64,000 bases of DNA from Chamaea fasciata (GCA_029207755.1 JARCOQ010000005.1:61763414-61827413); one strand, 5' to 3'; shown: positions 25,401 through 38,085, numbered from the stretch's first letter. The notes: generated from the letters alone by a model not told the origin. Made by a program: numbers and translations.

Positions 25401-28171
25401 CCAAATTATGTATAAATCTAGTGATGGGAATGCACATGGGGGATTATGGTCCAGGGTGCCAATTTCCATGGGTCTTCCACCGAGTTCAGTTCACTGGACA
25501 TGGCTTTTGTGTGATACTTAACAGAGCTGGTAGCATTTATTGCCTTCACTTCTTGGGAAAGAGTGCCTATTTAGAGGGAGTAACTGTGAGCTGGCACATA
25601 TTGCTGGATGAATAGCAGATGCTGGTCCGCATACAATCTGTGCCTTGTTTTTGGTTCAAAATTTCCATTTTTTTCTTGGGGGTTCACTGAGTTGTAATGT
25701 GAGGTGTCACCCTTACTGTTAGCTGCCTCCCTGTCAGGAAAAAGCCCTGATAAGCAGATGCCTGCCTCTCTCAGCTCCACCAGCTGTTGTGCAGACTGAC
25801 AGCTAAGGCTATGTTTTGCATCTTCCGCGGGGAGTCCTTCATGTTAGGGAGTAATTAGCATTAATAATAATTAAGGTTGGATAAAGATCATTTATATGTC
25901 TACAATGCATTTATTTTGAGAGTCTCAAAATGCATGTAGTTGTGGGCTAGTCTTGATTCAGCTAGAGTAGATGGCTTTAACCCCACTACTCCCTAATAAA
26001 AGGCTTGTGAAAGCTGGAAATAAGAGCTTGGCAATTTTGCTTCTCAGCAACAGCAAGTTGTGGGTAGCACCCCTTCTACCCACACAAGGCTGCTTGTTGT
26101 AGATCTTATTTGATATCTATTACAGTAGGTCGCACACAGGTCAGCAGAGGTCCATTGCTGTTCCCGCAGAGCGCAGCTCAGGAGGGACGTGCTCAGTGCC
26201 CCAGGCAGCCCCACTCCCCAGCAGCAGCAGCATGAGGCTGCCCTGGTGTGCACCCCACCTGGGAACGCCCGCTGGCTGCCTACAGAACTTGGGTGCTCTT
26301 TGTGGGGTGGCGGTGGGAGGGGTGGAAGCAAGTGGGAGGCAGTGGTGGGGCTGCTCAGGAAGGGGACAGTGGAGGTGGTACCAAAGTAGGGGCAAAGCTG
26401 GTGTGCTTGGCCTCATTCCTGCCACAGGCTGTGGGTTGGGAGCTTGTGGAGAGTACCTAGAGCAGAGCTCTCGACAGCCTCATTTTATTTAATGAGCAAA
26501 GCCTTGTGAAGGCAAAGATTCTTTTATTGGATCTGTTCCCGGTGTTTTTTTCCTAGCACTTAGCTGTGCTTTACGTGTTACTTGGAAGGCTGAAAAGCAG
26601 GATCATGTCTATTTATTAATCTTTCCCTAATAAAGATGACTACCAGATATGTTCTTTGGCCTTAACAAAGAGGTATAATTAGTGATGAGATTAGACATGA
26701 CCCGAGAGGAGGTGCTTTGGTTAGGAAAATATTCAGCGATGGCATATAATACAGTCTGTCTGAGGCACCACATCCTCCCTGGGGGCCTTGTCTCGAGCTG
26801 AGCAGTGACCCTTCCCAGCACTTTGGTGCCATAGGAAACACAGGAAGAATATTAATGATAAGGGGATACACAATGCAAGCTTTGCCTCAGTCAAACAATG
26901 CACCACCAACCTAAAATTATTCAGCAGAAGTTTAGTTGGCAAAGTTAATAATTTATGGCTCTGGCTGATAGCACCCCATGCAATAGCAGTGTGTTCAGCA
27001 GCCCCAGACTTGATTAAATATGCATGGACTCATTGGATGCAATTTCAGTGCAATTAGTGTATGAAGGAAGAAGGAGCTCTATCATTTCTGGAATTGTACT
27101 AAAAGGCTCTGGTAGTTCTTTCATTATAACATTTTACAGGATAGTAGTTGTTCCACATCAGCCGTATTAAGGTACAGTGGTTTAAGGAGTGGCTGCTTGC
27201 TGTGTTATGTGCCATATGAGAAGACAAGTACTTTGCATGTCACTAGGCACAGAGACTGGATATACTAAACTAGATCAGGACTAGAGAAAGCTTGTTGCAG
27301 TAGATCTCCGAGATTCAAGTGCACTGGATTTGTGTGTGCAGGCAGTGAGGAGCACAGCCCGCAGTAAGGTTAAATCACAAAAGATCATCCATGTCATTTC
27401 TTTTTTCCTTTCTTTGCTGTAAAAACTCATGTATTTTGCTCATCACAGGCTTCTGAATGCAGACACTTAAATACTTGTAGAAACTGTTAAATAAGAAAGG
27501 GGAGAAATGGCACTGGATGTTCCACAGTCAGCATCTGGGTGTGTGTGCTAGCAAAACAGTGGGTGCCCCAACAGCTTTCCTTCCTAGAGCCACGTCACCA
27601 AGAGCTGAATTTCACCCATCCCCAGCACGGCCAGCTCTGCAGAGGGAGACATGTCTGGCCAGTTTGCACCAGTTGCCAGTCTGGCTTATTCTGTTGAGTG
27701 ACCAGGGCGTCACTCTTCTCTGCGCCTTCCCTGATTCCTTTCCCTTCTCTCTCCTGTCTTCTTACTGTTCCCCCTTCTCAACACTGGCTCTGTTTGCCTT
27801 CCTTCTAGCTGAATGCTCTTCAGTTTGCTGCCTGCTTATGAGCCATGTTGCCTGAAGCTATTCCAGTTTCCTGTGTTTGTGGCCGTGTCCTATTGTTCTC
27901 CAAAATACATCATTTTACTAGCTTTTCACCTGGTGGTGATTTAAACAAACCTCAGAATGACTGGATTGCCATCAGATGTGGTTCCCCCCAAAACAGAGTC
28001 ACCTGTATGAATAGTTCCCTGTAGTGGGTTAAGACCAGAAAAGAGGCAGAAGGGAGGTGTGGGCCATGGATGTTTGCGTGGTTTGTAGCGCTGCACTCTG
28101 AGCCTGCAAATCACCAGTGCAAAAAGGGCTCCAGTGTCATGGTGAAGAGAGCCAGAGGAGGACTGGGGCTT
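22493..28171. other. Gene-free; T/G-rich tract and AT-rich block
   Basis: This stretch contains the longest open frame in the window (198 codons at 24078-24674, +). It is rich in Cys and Trp with no domain, and I do not consider it coding. A T/G low-complexity tract spans 23571-23745. A G-rich patch lies at 26302-26336. The part from about 26630 to 27180 is AT-rich with repeated TAAT cores and could be conserved noncoding DNA; that is an impression only. A TATAAATA at about 22704 has no gene after it. Confidence 0.55.
23571..23745 (+). repeat. T/G-rich low-complexity tract with (TTTG)n
   Basis: The + strand is almost only T and G for about 175 bases. It includes five TTTG units at 23609-23628, a T15 run at 23643-23657 and a short TTG array near 23700. 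Such tracts arise by slippage from decayed tails or microsatellites. No retrotransposon body is recognisable on either side. Confidence 0.9.
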
Positions 28172-28280
28172 GAACAGACTGCTGGAGAGCATCTAGTCCA
28201 ACACTGGGCTCGAGGCAGTACCAACTTCAAATTTAGGTCACTTTGCTCAAGGGCTGTCCACTCAAGTGTGTTAAATTGAA
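28172..28280 (-). mobile_element. CR1 LINE fragment, older subfamily
   Basis: The + strand shows the reverse complement of a CR1 3' region of an older avian subfamily. GAGCATCTAGTCCAAC is followed by a degraded CTGGGCTC segment, then CCAACTTCAAATTTAGGTCA, then the part leading to GGGCTGTCCACTCAAGTGT. The order and spacing of these blocks fit the family well. The copy is truncated at both ends and carries no usable coding sequence. Confidence 0.85.
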
Positions 28281-28714
28281 AGAGCAAGGGAAGGAACCTG
28301 TGTTCCTGCCCTGCAAATAAATATGTGCAATTCTACTGTTTTGGCCAGCGTAGGTGAATTGTTCAGGCCATGGGAAGAGCTTTCATATTTTTGCTTTGGT
28401 TAAAATTCTGAAGATGTGCAACCTGTATTTACTGGTATGAGTTCAGACAGGTGTCTGCTCACCTGGTTGTTTGATCTTGGTGCTTTGTTGTGTCTGTGCA
28501 GCGGAGGCCTGGGTTTGTGTTACTTCTTGCAGCTTGATGGTGTGGAGAGGGGACAGCTGTTTGGTCCTGAGTACAAGGCGGAGGCTGGGGGTTGCTCATT
28601 CAGTGTTGTGGTCCTTGTATCCCTGTGTCTACGTACACCACGTACATGGGAATTTGGGGTAGCTGAATGCGGCCCTTAGTGCTTTTCGATCCCCTTGAAT
28701 ATTCAAGTCTCCAG
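28281..28714. other. Gene-free spacer
   Basis: Short frames of up to 87 codons overlap in different phases at 28416-28679, with no recognisable domain. No repeat was identified between the CR1 fragment on the left and the MIR-type fragment on the right. Confidence 0.5.
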
Positions 28715-28830
28715 TTCCACTCCTTGGCTTCCCAGTCAGTAATTTGGGGATAACAGAGGTGTCTGCTTCTCAGGATTAATGGGTGAGGTATTTGGGCAGC
28801 GCTTTGAAGAGGAATGCATGTGTGTGCTGG
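28715..28830 (+). mobile_element. MIR-type SINE 3' fragment
   Basis: A degraded cytosine-rich segment precedes TTTGGGGATAACAGAGG. A GATTAATGGGTGAGG block and GCAGCGCTTTGAAGAGGA come next. This is the order seen in the 3' half of MIR-type elements, where a GGGGATAAT block precedes the GCGCTTTGAGA tail. The element lies on the + strand, opposite to the copy at 14803-15035. It is an old, immobile relic. Confidence 0.65.
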
Positions 28831-31800
28831 TGGTGTTGCAGGGTGGCAGCTGGTATTTGCTCTGCATGTTCACAGGGGGGGATGACTTGAGCCGGCTGTG
28901 GAAAAACTACAGTCCCGCTAATGTTTGTAGCATGTACAGAAGAGTTTGTGCCACCTCAAAAAAAGCACGTGCCCAGTTTTCCACACCTATTACTGGCCTT
29001 GCAGATGCAAAAACACCTCTGCTCACACAAGTCGCTTCTCTGCCTGTGATGGCCTTCTATTGGGTTGCAGGTACCAAGAATGGGTACAGGAATGAATGGT
29101 ACGTGTGCCAAACTGGTGCTCAGTCTAGTTTTTGGAGCCCAGAAGAAGTAGTGCCTGTGCAGTCGTACTGAAATTTAACATACCAGTGTCTAAGTCAGCT
29201 GTAACACCTGCAAGACCCCCAGAAGTCGCTGTGTTTCTGGTGCTTTGGAGAAAGGTCATGCAAATAGCTTGCTCACCATGTGCACAGTGACACTGACCTT
29301 CATCAAGCATTTAGTGCTTTTCATCACAGAAAGTGTAATTCTCAACTGCAAGACAGCCCTTAGAAGGAGGGAGGTATTGTTAGCAAGATGCAGAGCTCAG
29401 GCACCAGCCAGTCCATCAGGAATTGCATGGGAAAACCTGCAGGTGAGCAGTGCTTGAAGCTAATCCAGTGAGTCTGCCTGCTGGGCTTGTGTTCATTTCT
29501 TCCTTTGTCCTTGGGCTCTGTTGAGACACAGAAAACCGAGTGATAACTTGAGTCTGTCCTGTCTGGGTGTCGACTTTTGAGGTACAATGATGGAATTATA
29601 GGTGGCTGGTGGTACAGTGAGGGCTTATCAAAGGAGAAATCTGGAGCACAGAAGAGGGGCATGAGGAGGCAGGCATGGAAAGGACCAGGGAATGATGGTG
29701 CATGCCTGAGTGGCTTTTTGCTCATTTGTGTCAGAGTCACCCTTGTAAATCCATGTGGCAGGATGTTTGGCTGCCACTTGGATATTAGCTCTGTGAGGGG
29801 AGTCTTAAACAAGAAGGTAGAAGAAAAAGCATGGTCTGATGAGGAGAGAGAATAAGAGAATTTGTCAGCGCAAAAAAATTGAAAAGCACATCTTAGAAGT
29901 TTGGGCTGAAACATTTGTAGCACATAGAAATTTTCATTCACGCTTCTAACTTTTTTTTAATTCTAGTAATTGTCTTTTGCTATCTTTAAAAATGTCATTT
30001 TGATTCAATTTATATTTTCTAGTATGTGCATATTTTGTTTACAGTCTGAAAAACAATTTAAACCAGTACATTATGAAAAAAAAACTAGATTCAACTTTGC
30101 ATCTGTCTGTCAGTTATTTATTTTTTTCTCTTCTCCTAGGAAAGGATTTCCAATACTTTATTTTTTCATGTTGCTACTTCTAGAGGATCTGATCTTTTCA
30201 AAGAATTAGCTTTGGCACATCTGGCTGTCAGTAGTACTTGTGTGGTTGTTGGGTTCTTCCCCAAGACAGGAATTTCCTTGAGCTGTAATTGAATTAAAAC
30301 AATGTGAGTTTTGTGTGTAAAGCTGCTTTAGTAGTTCTGAGCAGTCTATTGGTTGTTTTTCCTCTAAAACAGTACTTTGGATATTATATTTCCAGAGACA
30401 TCCTTCCTTGAAGGAGAAATCATAAATAATAATGTTTTCATGGATGTTGAATGGATAGAGACTCCTGAAGTATGCGGAAGCCCCCCATAGAATTCTATTT
30501 TTTTTCTCCTGTAGGAATAGGTTGCTTTCTTTTGCATGAAGGATGTGGAGGTTACAGAAATAGATTGCCCAAAATGGTGGGCAGGGAGTTAGCTGTTCCA
30601 TTGCTTTACAAGGCATTTAGTAGCGATTTGTAAAGCTGAACAGTTCTCTTTGCAGCATTTTTCTGTGGTAAAATGGTCTGGTTTAAAAATAGCCTGAGAG
30701 TTTTCCTGAACATTTTTATAAAAATTAATTACTGCGATTATTCATTAGGGAAGGCATTCAATAAAAGAATGAAGTGTGTATGCAAGGAACAGATTATTGC
30801 CTTTAAGGTAAAGATACATTCACATTAAATTTTGCATAAACATAAATTGATACATAATCAAATAGACCAGTTCTGTTGAGGTTCTGCATATTCAACAGCT
30901 CTGAAAGAGACGTTGGTTCATATCTTCCATCAGTTTTCAACAATGGAAGCATGTAAATCATTTTCCCATGAAAATTAAAATTAGTGTTGCAATATTGTTA
31001 ATCTGGTTACTTAAAACAACTTTTCTCAAAAGCAAGGATAAACCAAAGAGCTATTAGTTAAATACTAGCCTGCAAAACCAAACCAAAACAAAAAGTAGAA
31101 TTTTTCAGTGGAAAGCATTGGTTAGTTGGGGCCATGGGAACTGTTTATTTAATGATGTAACTTAGTACAGTGGCGGTTTAAAAGCATCGTGTAGGAAGGG
31201 TTTAAATACTTTTTTTTATTTCTAGAATATCAGCTGGTAACTTGGGTATAAACAAGAAAATCCAGGTACTTCAGCCACCCAAAGCAAGGTGATACCATCA
31301 TGTAACTGAAGTTATGGTTAGTGCGGATTGCAAGCAGGAATGCTAGACTCTAAAAAAAAAAATAAATCAGTTAATGCTTTTTTTTATCCCAAACCACAGG
31401 GTGTTTTTGATTAACCAGTTATTCCTGGCCTCTCAAGGGAGAACTTGGAAATTCAGAGTAAGAAGAAATAGCTAAACAGATGGAAGAAATTGACATTGTT
31501 CTGTTTCACATCAGCTTGAATGGTGTTGGGGACAGAACTGGTGTGATTGAAAATGTGACCACGAAGTCTGTCTTTGACTGTGGATTTTAAACCTGCTTCC
31601 TTTTTTGGCAGAAGAAGCAGCACTGAAAACATACTGCTGTTGGTATATAACCTACAGGGTTTTTTCTTTTTCAGTGGTGATTGGGGATGATGATTGTAGA
31701 CCACCAGTTCACTGAGGTGGTGCTTGTGACCATCTTGTATAGTGACACCATTGGCAGCTTATGTGATTTTTATTGCTAGTGTTTTGGGGGCTGTTTTCTT

Positions 31801-32941
31801 ACTTCCTCTAAAGTCCCAGCTACTGCCCGGAGATTTCAGAAGAATTCCTATGCTCATTTAATTTTCTTCCTTTTCTAAAAATCCACCCCCACCACCCACA
31901 GCAGTTTTTAACATGCTGTGGCTGTGCAAAAGATCTCAAAAATATGAAGCATGTGTGCTCCAGAGGCTCAGAAAGCTGACAGCAAATAAAAAGAATTACA
32001 GTCTGAAAATACATACACTGGACTTTTCCAGCCAGTCACACATTGGGGGGAAGAGGGTGGCTGGCAGATGAAATAAAAAACTTTGTGGTTGGCTGATCTG
32101 AGTCCCTGACCTCATGTACTGGTTATGCATGTCAAAGAAGCTTTAGCCAGGCAGGCAGAGCACATTGGGAAAAGTGTTGGAGAACATGTTAAACTTGAGT
32201 GCATTTCACATTTTGTTATAAATGAAGTTTAAGCAGTCTTTTATTTAAATAATTAACCTTAGCATCTAATGCTGTTGCCACAGTCTCCTCTAAAACATGA
32301 GCTTTGCCCAAAGAGTAATTGATCCAGGATGTACTGGAGTGTCATCTAATTAATTTGAGTGGATCCTCCAGGTCATAGAGAAAATATATGGGGGAATATG
32401 GCTGGACTTTTTCTGCCAATGCTGTAACTGCTGAGTGGATTTTACATTGGTCTCAGCCTGGAGAGGCTGTCGAGACCTGGCTGTCTCGGGTGTGCTCAGG
32501 ACCAGACCTGTGCAGAAGCTTTCTTCTGCCACATCACCCAAAGATGTGGGCATCTGTGGACCCATTTTCCCCCCATATGTCAGTGCTGAATTCATGCAGG
32601 TGGAGACAGCTGACAGAAGGATTCATGTGCTGTTTAAACTCTTACTTGAAATACCAAAGCATAGCTTGATCTTCTTGATGTATATGGCTGCATTTGTCAT
32701 TGACTCCCTTTTTCTCCCAAATCCTTATTAAGTGAGAAGCAGCAGTAGCTGGTCATCAAAGACATGAAATACATTTATTATTTTAAGACTAACCACCTGC
32801 TGTACAAACCCGTGTCTTGGTTCTCAAGAGAGAGGACTGAGGCTTGAACCTCCATCTCCAGCTGTGAGAAGTTGGCTTAAAATATCCAGATGGGGTTTTT
32901 TAAAAATTGCTTTTATTTCAGAAGTGATCCTTGATACTGGG

Positions 32942-32980
<39 letters not shown>

Positions 32981-33279
32981 AGTAAAAAACACCCTGTGCT
33001 TCTGGGAAGTGACAAATTGTGCTTTTTGAAAGCCAGACCTCTCCCAGTTCCCATGGAATTGGCGTTCAAAGTCACTGGTCTCTAGTGAGTCGCAGGCATG
33101 TTGGATGCAAAGCAGGGTAATTTATTCCGCTTTTCTTCCAGTGCTGCTTCCTCTGCTGTATTAACTTTTGGGTACCATTGTTAATCTAAATGGATATTCT
33201 AGAAAATAGTCAGAGGGGATTGACAAAAGAAACCGTAAAAATATTTGGAAGCAGAAAATGTGTAATAAAAAAGGCTGAG
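28831..33279. other. Gene-free; AT-rich block and T35 run
   Basis: A 193-codon minus-strand frame at 29360-29941 has a Pro/Ser/Phe/His-rich composition and no domain, and I reject it as a gene. From about 30660 to 31060 the sequence is AT-rich and evenly mixed, the kind of text often seen in conserved noncoding blocks. A T35 run lies at 32945-32979. No LTR or SINE was identified. Confidence 0.55.
32945..32979 (+). repeat. Poly(T) run, 35 nt
   Basis: This is the longest homopolymer in the window: 35 uninterrupted T on the + strand. A run this long is likely length-polymorphic and prone to assembly error. It might be the tail of a minus-strand retrocopy whose body lies to the left, but no body was recognised. 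Confidence 0.95.
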
Positions 33280-33435
33280 GATGAGCTCTGTGCAAAGATT
33301 CGACTGAGGAGACACAATATCTACAAGTACATAAAGAACAGTTTGAGAGCGGGCAGGGATCAATTATTTCCAGTCAGTTGGGATATAAATAGTGATGAAT
33401 GAAGCAGCAGAGGGAAAAAAATAGGTGGAATGAAT
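33280..33435 (+). mobile_element. CR1 LINE fragment, sense strand (end of ORF2)
   Basis: The + strand matches an old CR1 in sense orientation near the end of ORF2, the reverse transcriptase frame. A CGACTGAGGAGACACAATAT segment is followed by CTACAAGTACATAAAGAACA and then GGGCAGGGATCAATTATTTC. In translation it keeps the basic ArgLeuArgArg start, the TyrLysTyrIleLys block and the GlyArgAspGln block of that region. It sits inside an open frame of 70 codons (33190-33402), which explains that frame's protein-like look. The catalytic domain is absent, so it is a dead relic. The 5' edge is uncertain. Confidence 0.75.
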
Positions 33436-36400
33436 GGGGAAAAGATGAAGATTGCTTCAGAAGGGGGCCACAGAGCCTCCACTGGAGATGCTGCAGGCTT
33501 CTGGAGGCAGGGATTGCCTGTTGTGGGGTACAGCCAGTGGGTATCATCATGGGAAGCCCAGGGCCAGACATTATTTTGTATCCAGATCCTGGTATGTAGG
33601 AAACACTTGAGCACCTGCTGGATTTGAGGTGGATACTGGAGTCCTGCCAGTGGCAGCAGGACCTCAATACCTGCTTTCCTGAGTCAGGGCCCAGGTGACA
33701 TTCACCCAGAAAAATGTAACTCTCCAGTTTTTGTAAGTTGAGATAATTTCAAAGTGAGTTTTTAAATGGTAAAATGAACCCAGAGCACTGAAGGAGGTGT
33801 TTCCAGTGGCAGCTGGAGCTTGAGGCATTAGTTGCAGGTCAGGAGCTGTGTATTTAAAGCTGCTCAAGCTGGAATGACCTGATAGTCAGCGGAGGAGTGT
33901 GAGTGTTTGCAAGAGGTAGAGGTTATTTCTGATGTCTCGGGAATGAATCCTTGGGTGCCATGGATATAAATAAATACTGAGATGTTAACTTGGTGGATGG
34001 TGAGGAAAATGCTAGTGACAGAGAGAAATTAATGGTTCCATTTGAACTTTCTTGAGCATTTCTTCTTTTTCTGTAAGTGTAGTAGCTCCACACGCATGCC
34101 ATCATCTGAATGAGCTAAGAGGTTTCATATGGGCCTGGGAGCAGATGTTGATTGCACTTGTAGCTAGGTGTACTAAGCTATGGTAAGATCAGGCCTTTGG
34201 TAAGGACAGTTTTTGAATAGACATCTGACTGGAAAAAGTGTTTGCCATTATCCTAAATATGCATTTGCTTGTTGGGGTAGACTTTATTTTGTTGGTAGCT
34301 GCCACGCTAAAAGCCCAGTTTGGTTGTGGAAGAGTTGTGAGCTTGTCCAGTGCTGTGGGATGAGTTTGGGTTTTCCTGAGGAACGTGTCTTTAGGGATGT
34401 GTAGCCATGCATGTCTGAACAAACCAGCCGTGTTTAGACAAAGGTGTTCCTCTGCATGCTGCTTCTTCTGGGAAGAGAACAAATGGGTGAGAGATGGCAG
34501 TAATTCAGCTTCAGCAAACATAAGAGGAGAGCACCTCGTGTCAGAAACCATATAGATTGGTGTGTTTATCACTATTGACCCGGTGTGCTCACAGCTGCAC
34601 CCAGACTTCATACCTGTGGCAATTACCATCCATCTCGCCTTTCTCTTCAGCTTCATTGTAAGCTGCAAAGAACCAAGACTCAATTACCCGATCACTGCTG
34701 TAGAAGGCAAGCTCTTAATCTTTAGCATTTCTCATCCAAATGCAGTTGTTCTTATTGCTACATTTCAAGCCTTGCTACAGATGTTAACCCTCTCCTACCA
34801 TCTTTTTATTCCTCCTCTGCAAAGCTTTTAAATCCCCTTCTGCTGCTGTGGCTCATGGTCCTATGGTAGTTCTTTGGTTTTGAATTTTTCCCATCAAAAG
34901 GAAGCCCTGGACTGAGTGAAGGTCTCTCAGAGGCTGTTCAAACTTAAGTATGTGCCTTTGTCCCATTGACTTCAGTATAGCATAAAATCACATGTTGTGC
35001 CACCCAGGAAGACCCAGTCCTTCCTTTTGTGGAGCATAGTCTGGTGATGATGGAACTCAGGAAAATGGAAATTACAGCACCCATGCTGCTTTCATTCCTT
35101 TTCTTCTGTATCTATTTTCCTTGGCACTGAAAATATACAATACTTCATTGTCTTGGAAACAAAAACAAAACAACCTTTCTTTATTCATGAACTGATGTCT
35201 GTTTTGAAATCTCATCAGGATGGGAGGAGAAGGGAAAGAAAAACCAGACCCATCAGTTCCTTTATTTTCTTACTGGGTTGTTTTTCACCACTGGGTGCTG
35301 CTGGTAGAAATCCTGCAATAGGCATTGTAAGGGAAAACACATTTTGGGACACTTCCCAATTTAGCACTGTGATTCAGCAGGATCCTGGAGAAGAAGCCTT
35401 GGTGCGTGGTGGAATTATGAGCTAAAATCAGGCAGAGGGGGAAAAAAAAACCAGCAGAGCCTCAGATGGAAAATGAGTAATTTGTGATTAGTTGTTAAAA
35501 GAAGCTTTCTCAATGAATTTGTGCATGCCTGCGTTAGCCAAGCATGCCAGTCCTAACTCTCTCCTTGACAAGCCCCCCGTGTCCCCTATTTGTCCCTGTG
35601 TCCGCAGGCTCCATCCAGCCCCCTCCTGTCCCCCGCGCTGCAGGCAGACAAGAGGCAGCCAGCCCTCTGGCTCCTTCTGACCCTCTGTCTCACTGTCAAT
35701 TTTCATTCATTTTGGAGAGCCTCCACGTTTTGGAAACCTTGTTCTCTCCCTCAGACAGGAGTGAGGGTGGACATGGGTTCAGAAGGAGCCAGGAGACATG
35801 GGACTCCCTGTCCTGGGATAGCAGGCTGCTGTTGAATGGCACAATGGGGAAGAACATTTAGAGAAATTTCTGTGTGGATGGAGAGGCAATGGTTGAGCTA
35901 ATGCAGTCAGATAACTGTATTATATTTATGAGAAAAAAGCAGAAAAATAAAAACATGAGCTTTTCTGGAGGAAATAACGTATGGTGAAATTTGGTACTGA
36001 TTTATAGACAATAACGTTTCACGTTAAATGGGAGATTTGGCTTATCAATGCTGTTAAGTTTTTCATTTTATGTTCTCCTGAAGCTATGTCTAATAACATT
36101 TTAAATTACATTTTCAATATTGTTCTTTATCATAATGGTTTTACTTTTTGAGGCCATTTTGTTTTTTCCAGTTAAAAATTAATCTTTTCCTTAAGTTTCC
36201 CCTCTCCTTTCATGTTTACTAGGTGCTGTCAAGCCAAGCATCAAAACTCCTTTTTATTTATTTATATATGTATTTATAGAGATTATGTAATTTATGTCAG
36301 ATACTCTGTTTTCCATATGAAAGCAGAACTAAATGAGTTTTATCCTTGGGGACATAGCTGCTTGTCTGGGGATGAGGAGAGGCAGTTTGTCGCATTGCAC

Positions 36401-37909
36401 AGTGGCCTGGGTGCCTTGGTCCTGCAAACGGCCAAGGAAGCTTGAACATCCTTGGGTGCCCTGTGAAGGCTGGCAGCACTTTTACAGGATTGCCCAGGAC
36501 CTGGCAGACCAGGAGCCTGAGGCTGTCTGCTTTTGCTGCAAGAATCAGGTATTGCTCACTGCTGGAGGCAGAAATAGCAACCCAGTGACCTGCTGTGTTA
36601 AAGTGAAGCACAAACTTCTCTTCATCCACTAGATGGTTCTTTCATATTTTGTAGTGAGGATCCTGTCACTTCCTCTGTAATTTTAAAATGGAGCATGCAA
36701 TGCAGGTAGCAAACTCTGCAAAGTCCTTTGACTGACTTCTTGCACTTTGGGACTTTATAATCTGTTTGCAGGTTGCCAAATCATAAATCTCTGTACTGAA
36801 ACTTCCCAAGAAGGTCAGCCAAAGTGATGCTTTTGCGTTACTTTATTTATTTTGGAATGGGAAGGAATTACATCCAAAATAGCTAAGGTATTTTGAAGAG
36901 TGAGATTATGGGGAAATAAGTTGCCTGGCCCAGGTGAGCTATTTGTGGGAGTAAGGAGTTGGAATCTGGCAGAGAAGCTGCCTGGTGGCAGGCACGCCTC
37001 CTCCCCGTCCTCCCTGTCCTCCCAAGGATCTGTACAAAGGAGGTGAAGTGCAAAGCATTGGAAAAATGTCATTCTGGGAGCAGACCAGATTTGGCTCCTA
37101 GCTTCTCCCTTTCCTCCATCCCGCTGGGCAGTGGCCATCCCTGCTGGGGCAGCCCTTGCTGCTGGACTGGACTCCTGGTGCCTGGGGCAGGCAGGTGCCA
37201 TTGCCTTGCTCCCTCAGCTCCCAATGTCCCTGTCACAGCATCGACTGAGTGGTGTCACGGCTACCCCGGCTGCTTCGTGGTGCTCCCATTCTGCCTGAAC
37301 TCCCCTGGGTTTAACAGACGTATGAAGTAACACACAGATGTTGTGTGCCTCTTTGAGACAAATGAGTCCTTGCTTGGATAATCTGGGAAAGCCATAATTT
37401 ATATCCACTGTTCATGCATTTCCTGGGCTCAGTGCATTTCTCAGTTCAGAGCTTTTATTGGGCTCAAGTGCCTGGGGCTCCCCACTGGCTGTTGCAGTCA
37501 TGGCCAGCGGGTCTGGGAGCTTCTCATCCCGTTCCCGAGCAGCTCGCTTTGCCCTTGGCTGGGCTTGCAATCAAACAGCAGTTCTGCCTGCTAAGAAGAG
37601 ATGTTTTCTATTTGCAGCCTCCTTGTGCAGCCTGCTCTCGTAGCTGCCCTACAGTCTCTGAGTAGAGTGTGGTCAGCAAATTGCTCAACCCCTTGCCAGG
37701 GCTGTGCTGTTCCCAGTTCCCACAGATCCCAACACAGCAGCGGCTCTGCTGGATTAGCTTTCTTCCTCCAAGAGATTTTTGATAGGTGTCTGCCACTATT
37801 TTACGGTCCTGTTCCCTTGTGCTTTAGTTCAGAAGTGCAGTTATTTTGCTTCTGCACTTTTTCAATAACTGAGCAATAGTTTACGTTTGCTCTGCAATAA
37901 ATTTAATTT
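33436..37909. other. Gene-free; AT-rich block at 35.88-36.18 kb
   Basis: No gene is supported. A 164-codon minus-strand frame at 34189-34683 has no domain. The CCCATTGACTTCAGT motif at 34962-34976 suggests an old interspersed repeat of the kind also hinted at near 6.01 and 13.89 kb. The AT-rich part at about 35880-36180 is free of simple repeats. The GC-richer part near 36950-37330 opens frames on both strands but shows no CpG island. Confidence 0.5.
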
Positions 37910-38085
37910 TCAGTGTATTGGCCTAGTTACATAAGTGATCCGAATCCCTCTGGTTCTCTCTTGTACTTGCTTTATATTTACTACTCCTTTCAGTTTCATG
38001 TCATCAGCAATTTAGCAATTTTACAGCTGGTTTCTCCGGGTAATTTATAGACACTATCAAGGGTGGAATAGATAGTGAAAATCTG
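37910..38085 (-). mobile_element. Eroded CR1-like LINE fragment
   Basis: CTTTCAGTTTCATGTCATCA, followed by GCAATTTAGCAATTTTA and, after a gap, a GGTGGAATAGATAG segment, follows the reverse complement of the CR1 ORF2 region. The typical text there has TGTCATC-GCAAATTT and then an AATAG block. Divergence is high, so the family call is moderate and the ends are guesses. Confidence 0.5.

Noticed and set aside
28779..29171. 130-codon + frame
   Set aside because: It begins inside a MIR-type relic and shows no domain.
29360..29941. 193-codon minus-strand frame
   Set aside because: It is rich in Pro, Ser, Phe and His with no recognisable motif, and overlaps + frames of similar quality.
34189..34683. 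164-codon minus-strand frame
   Set aside because: No domain; overlapping + frames are equally open. No promoter or polyadenylation context.
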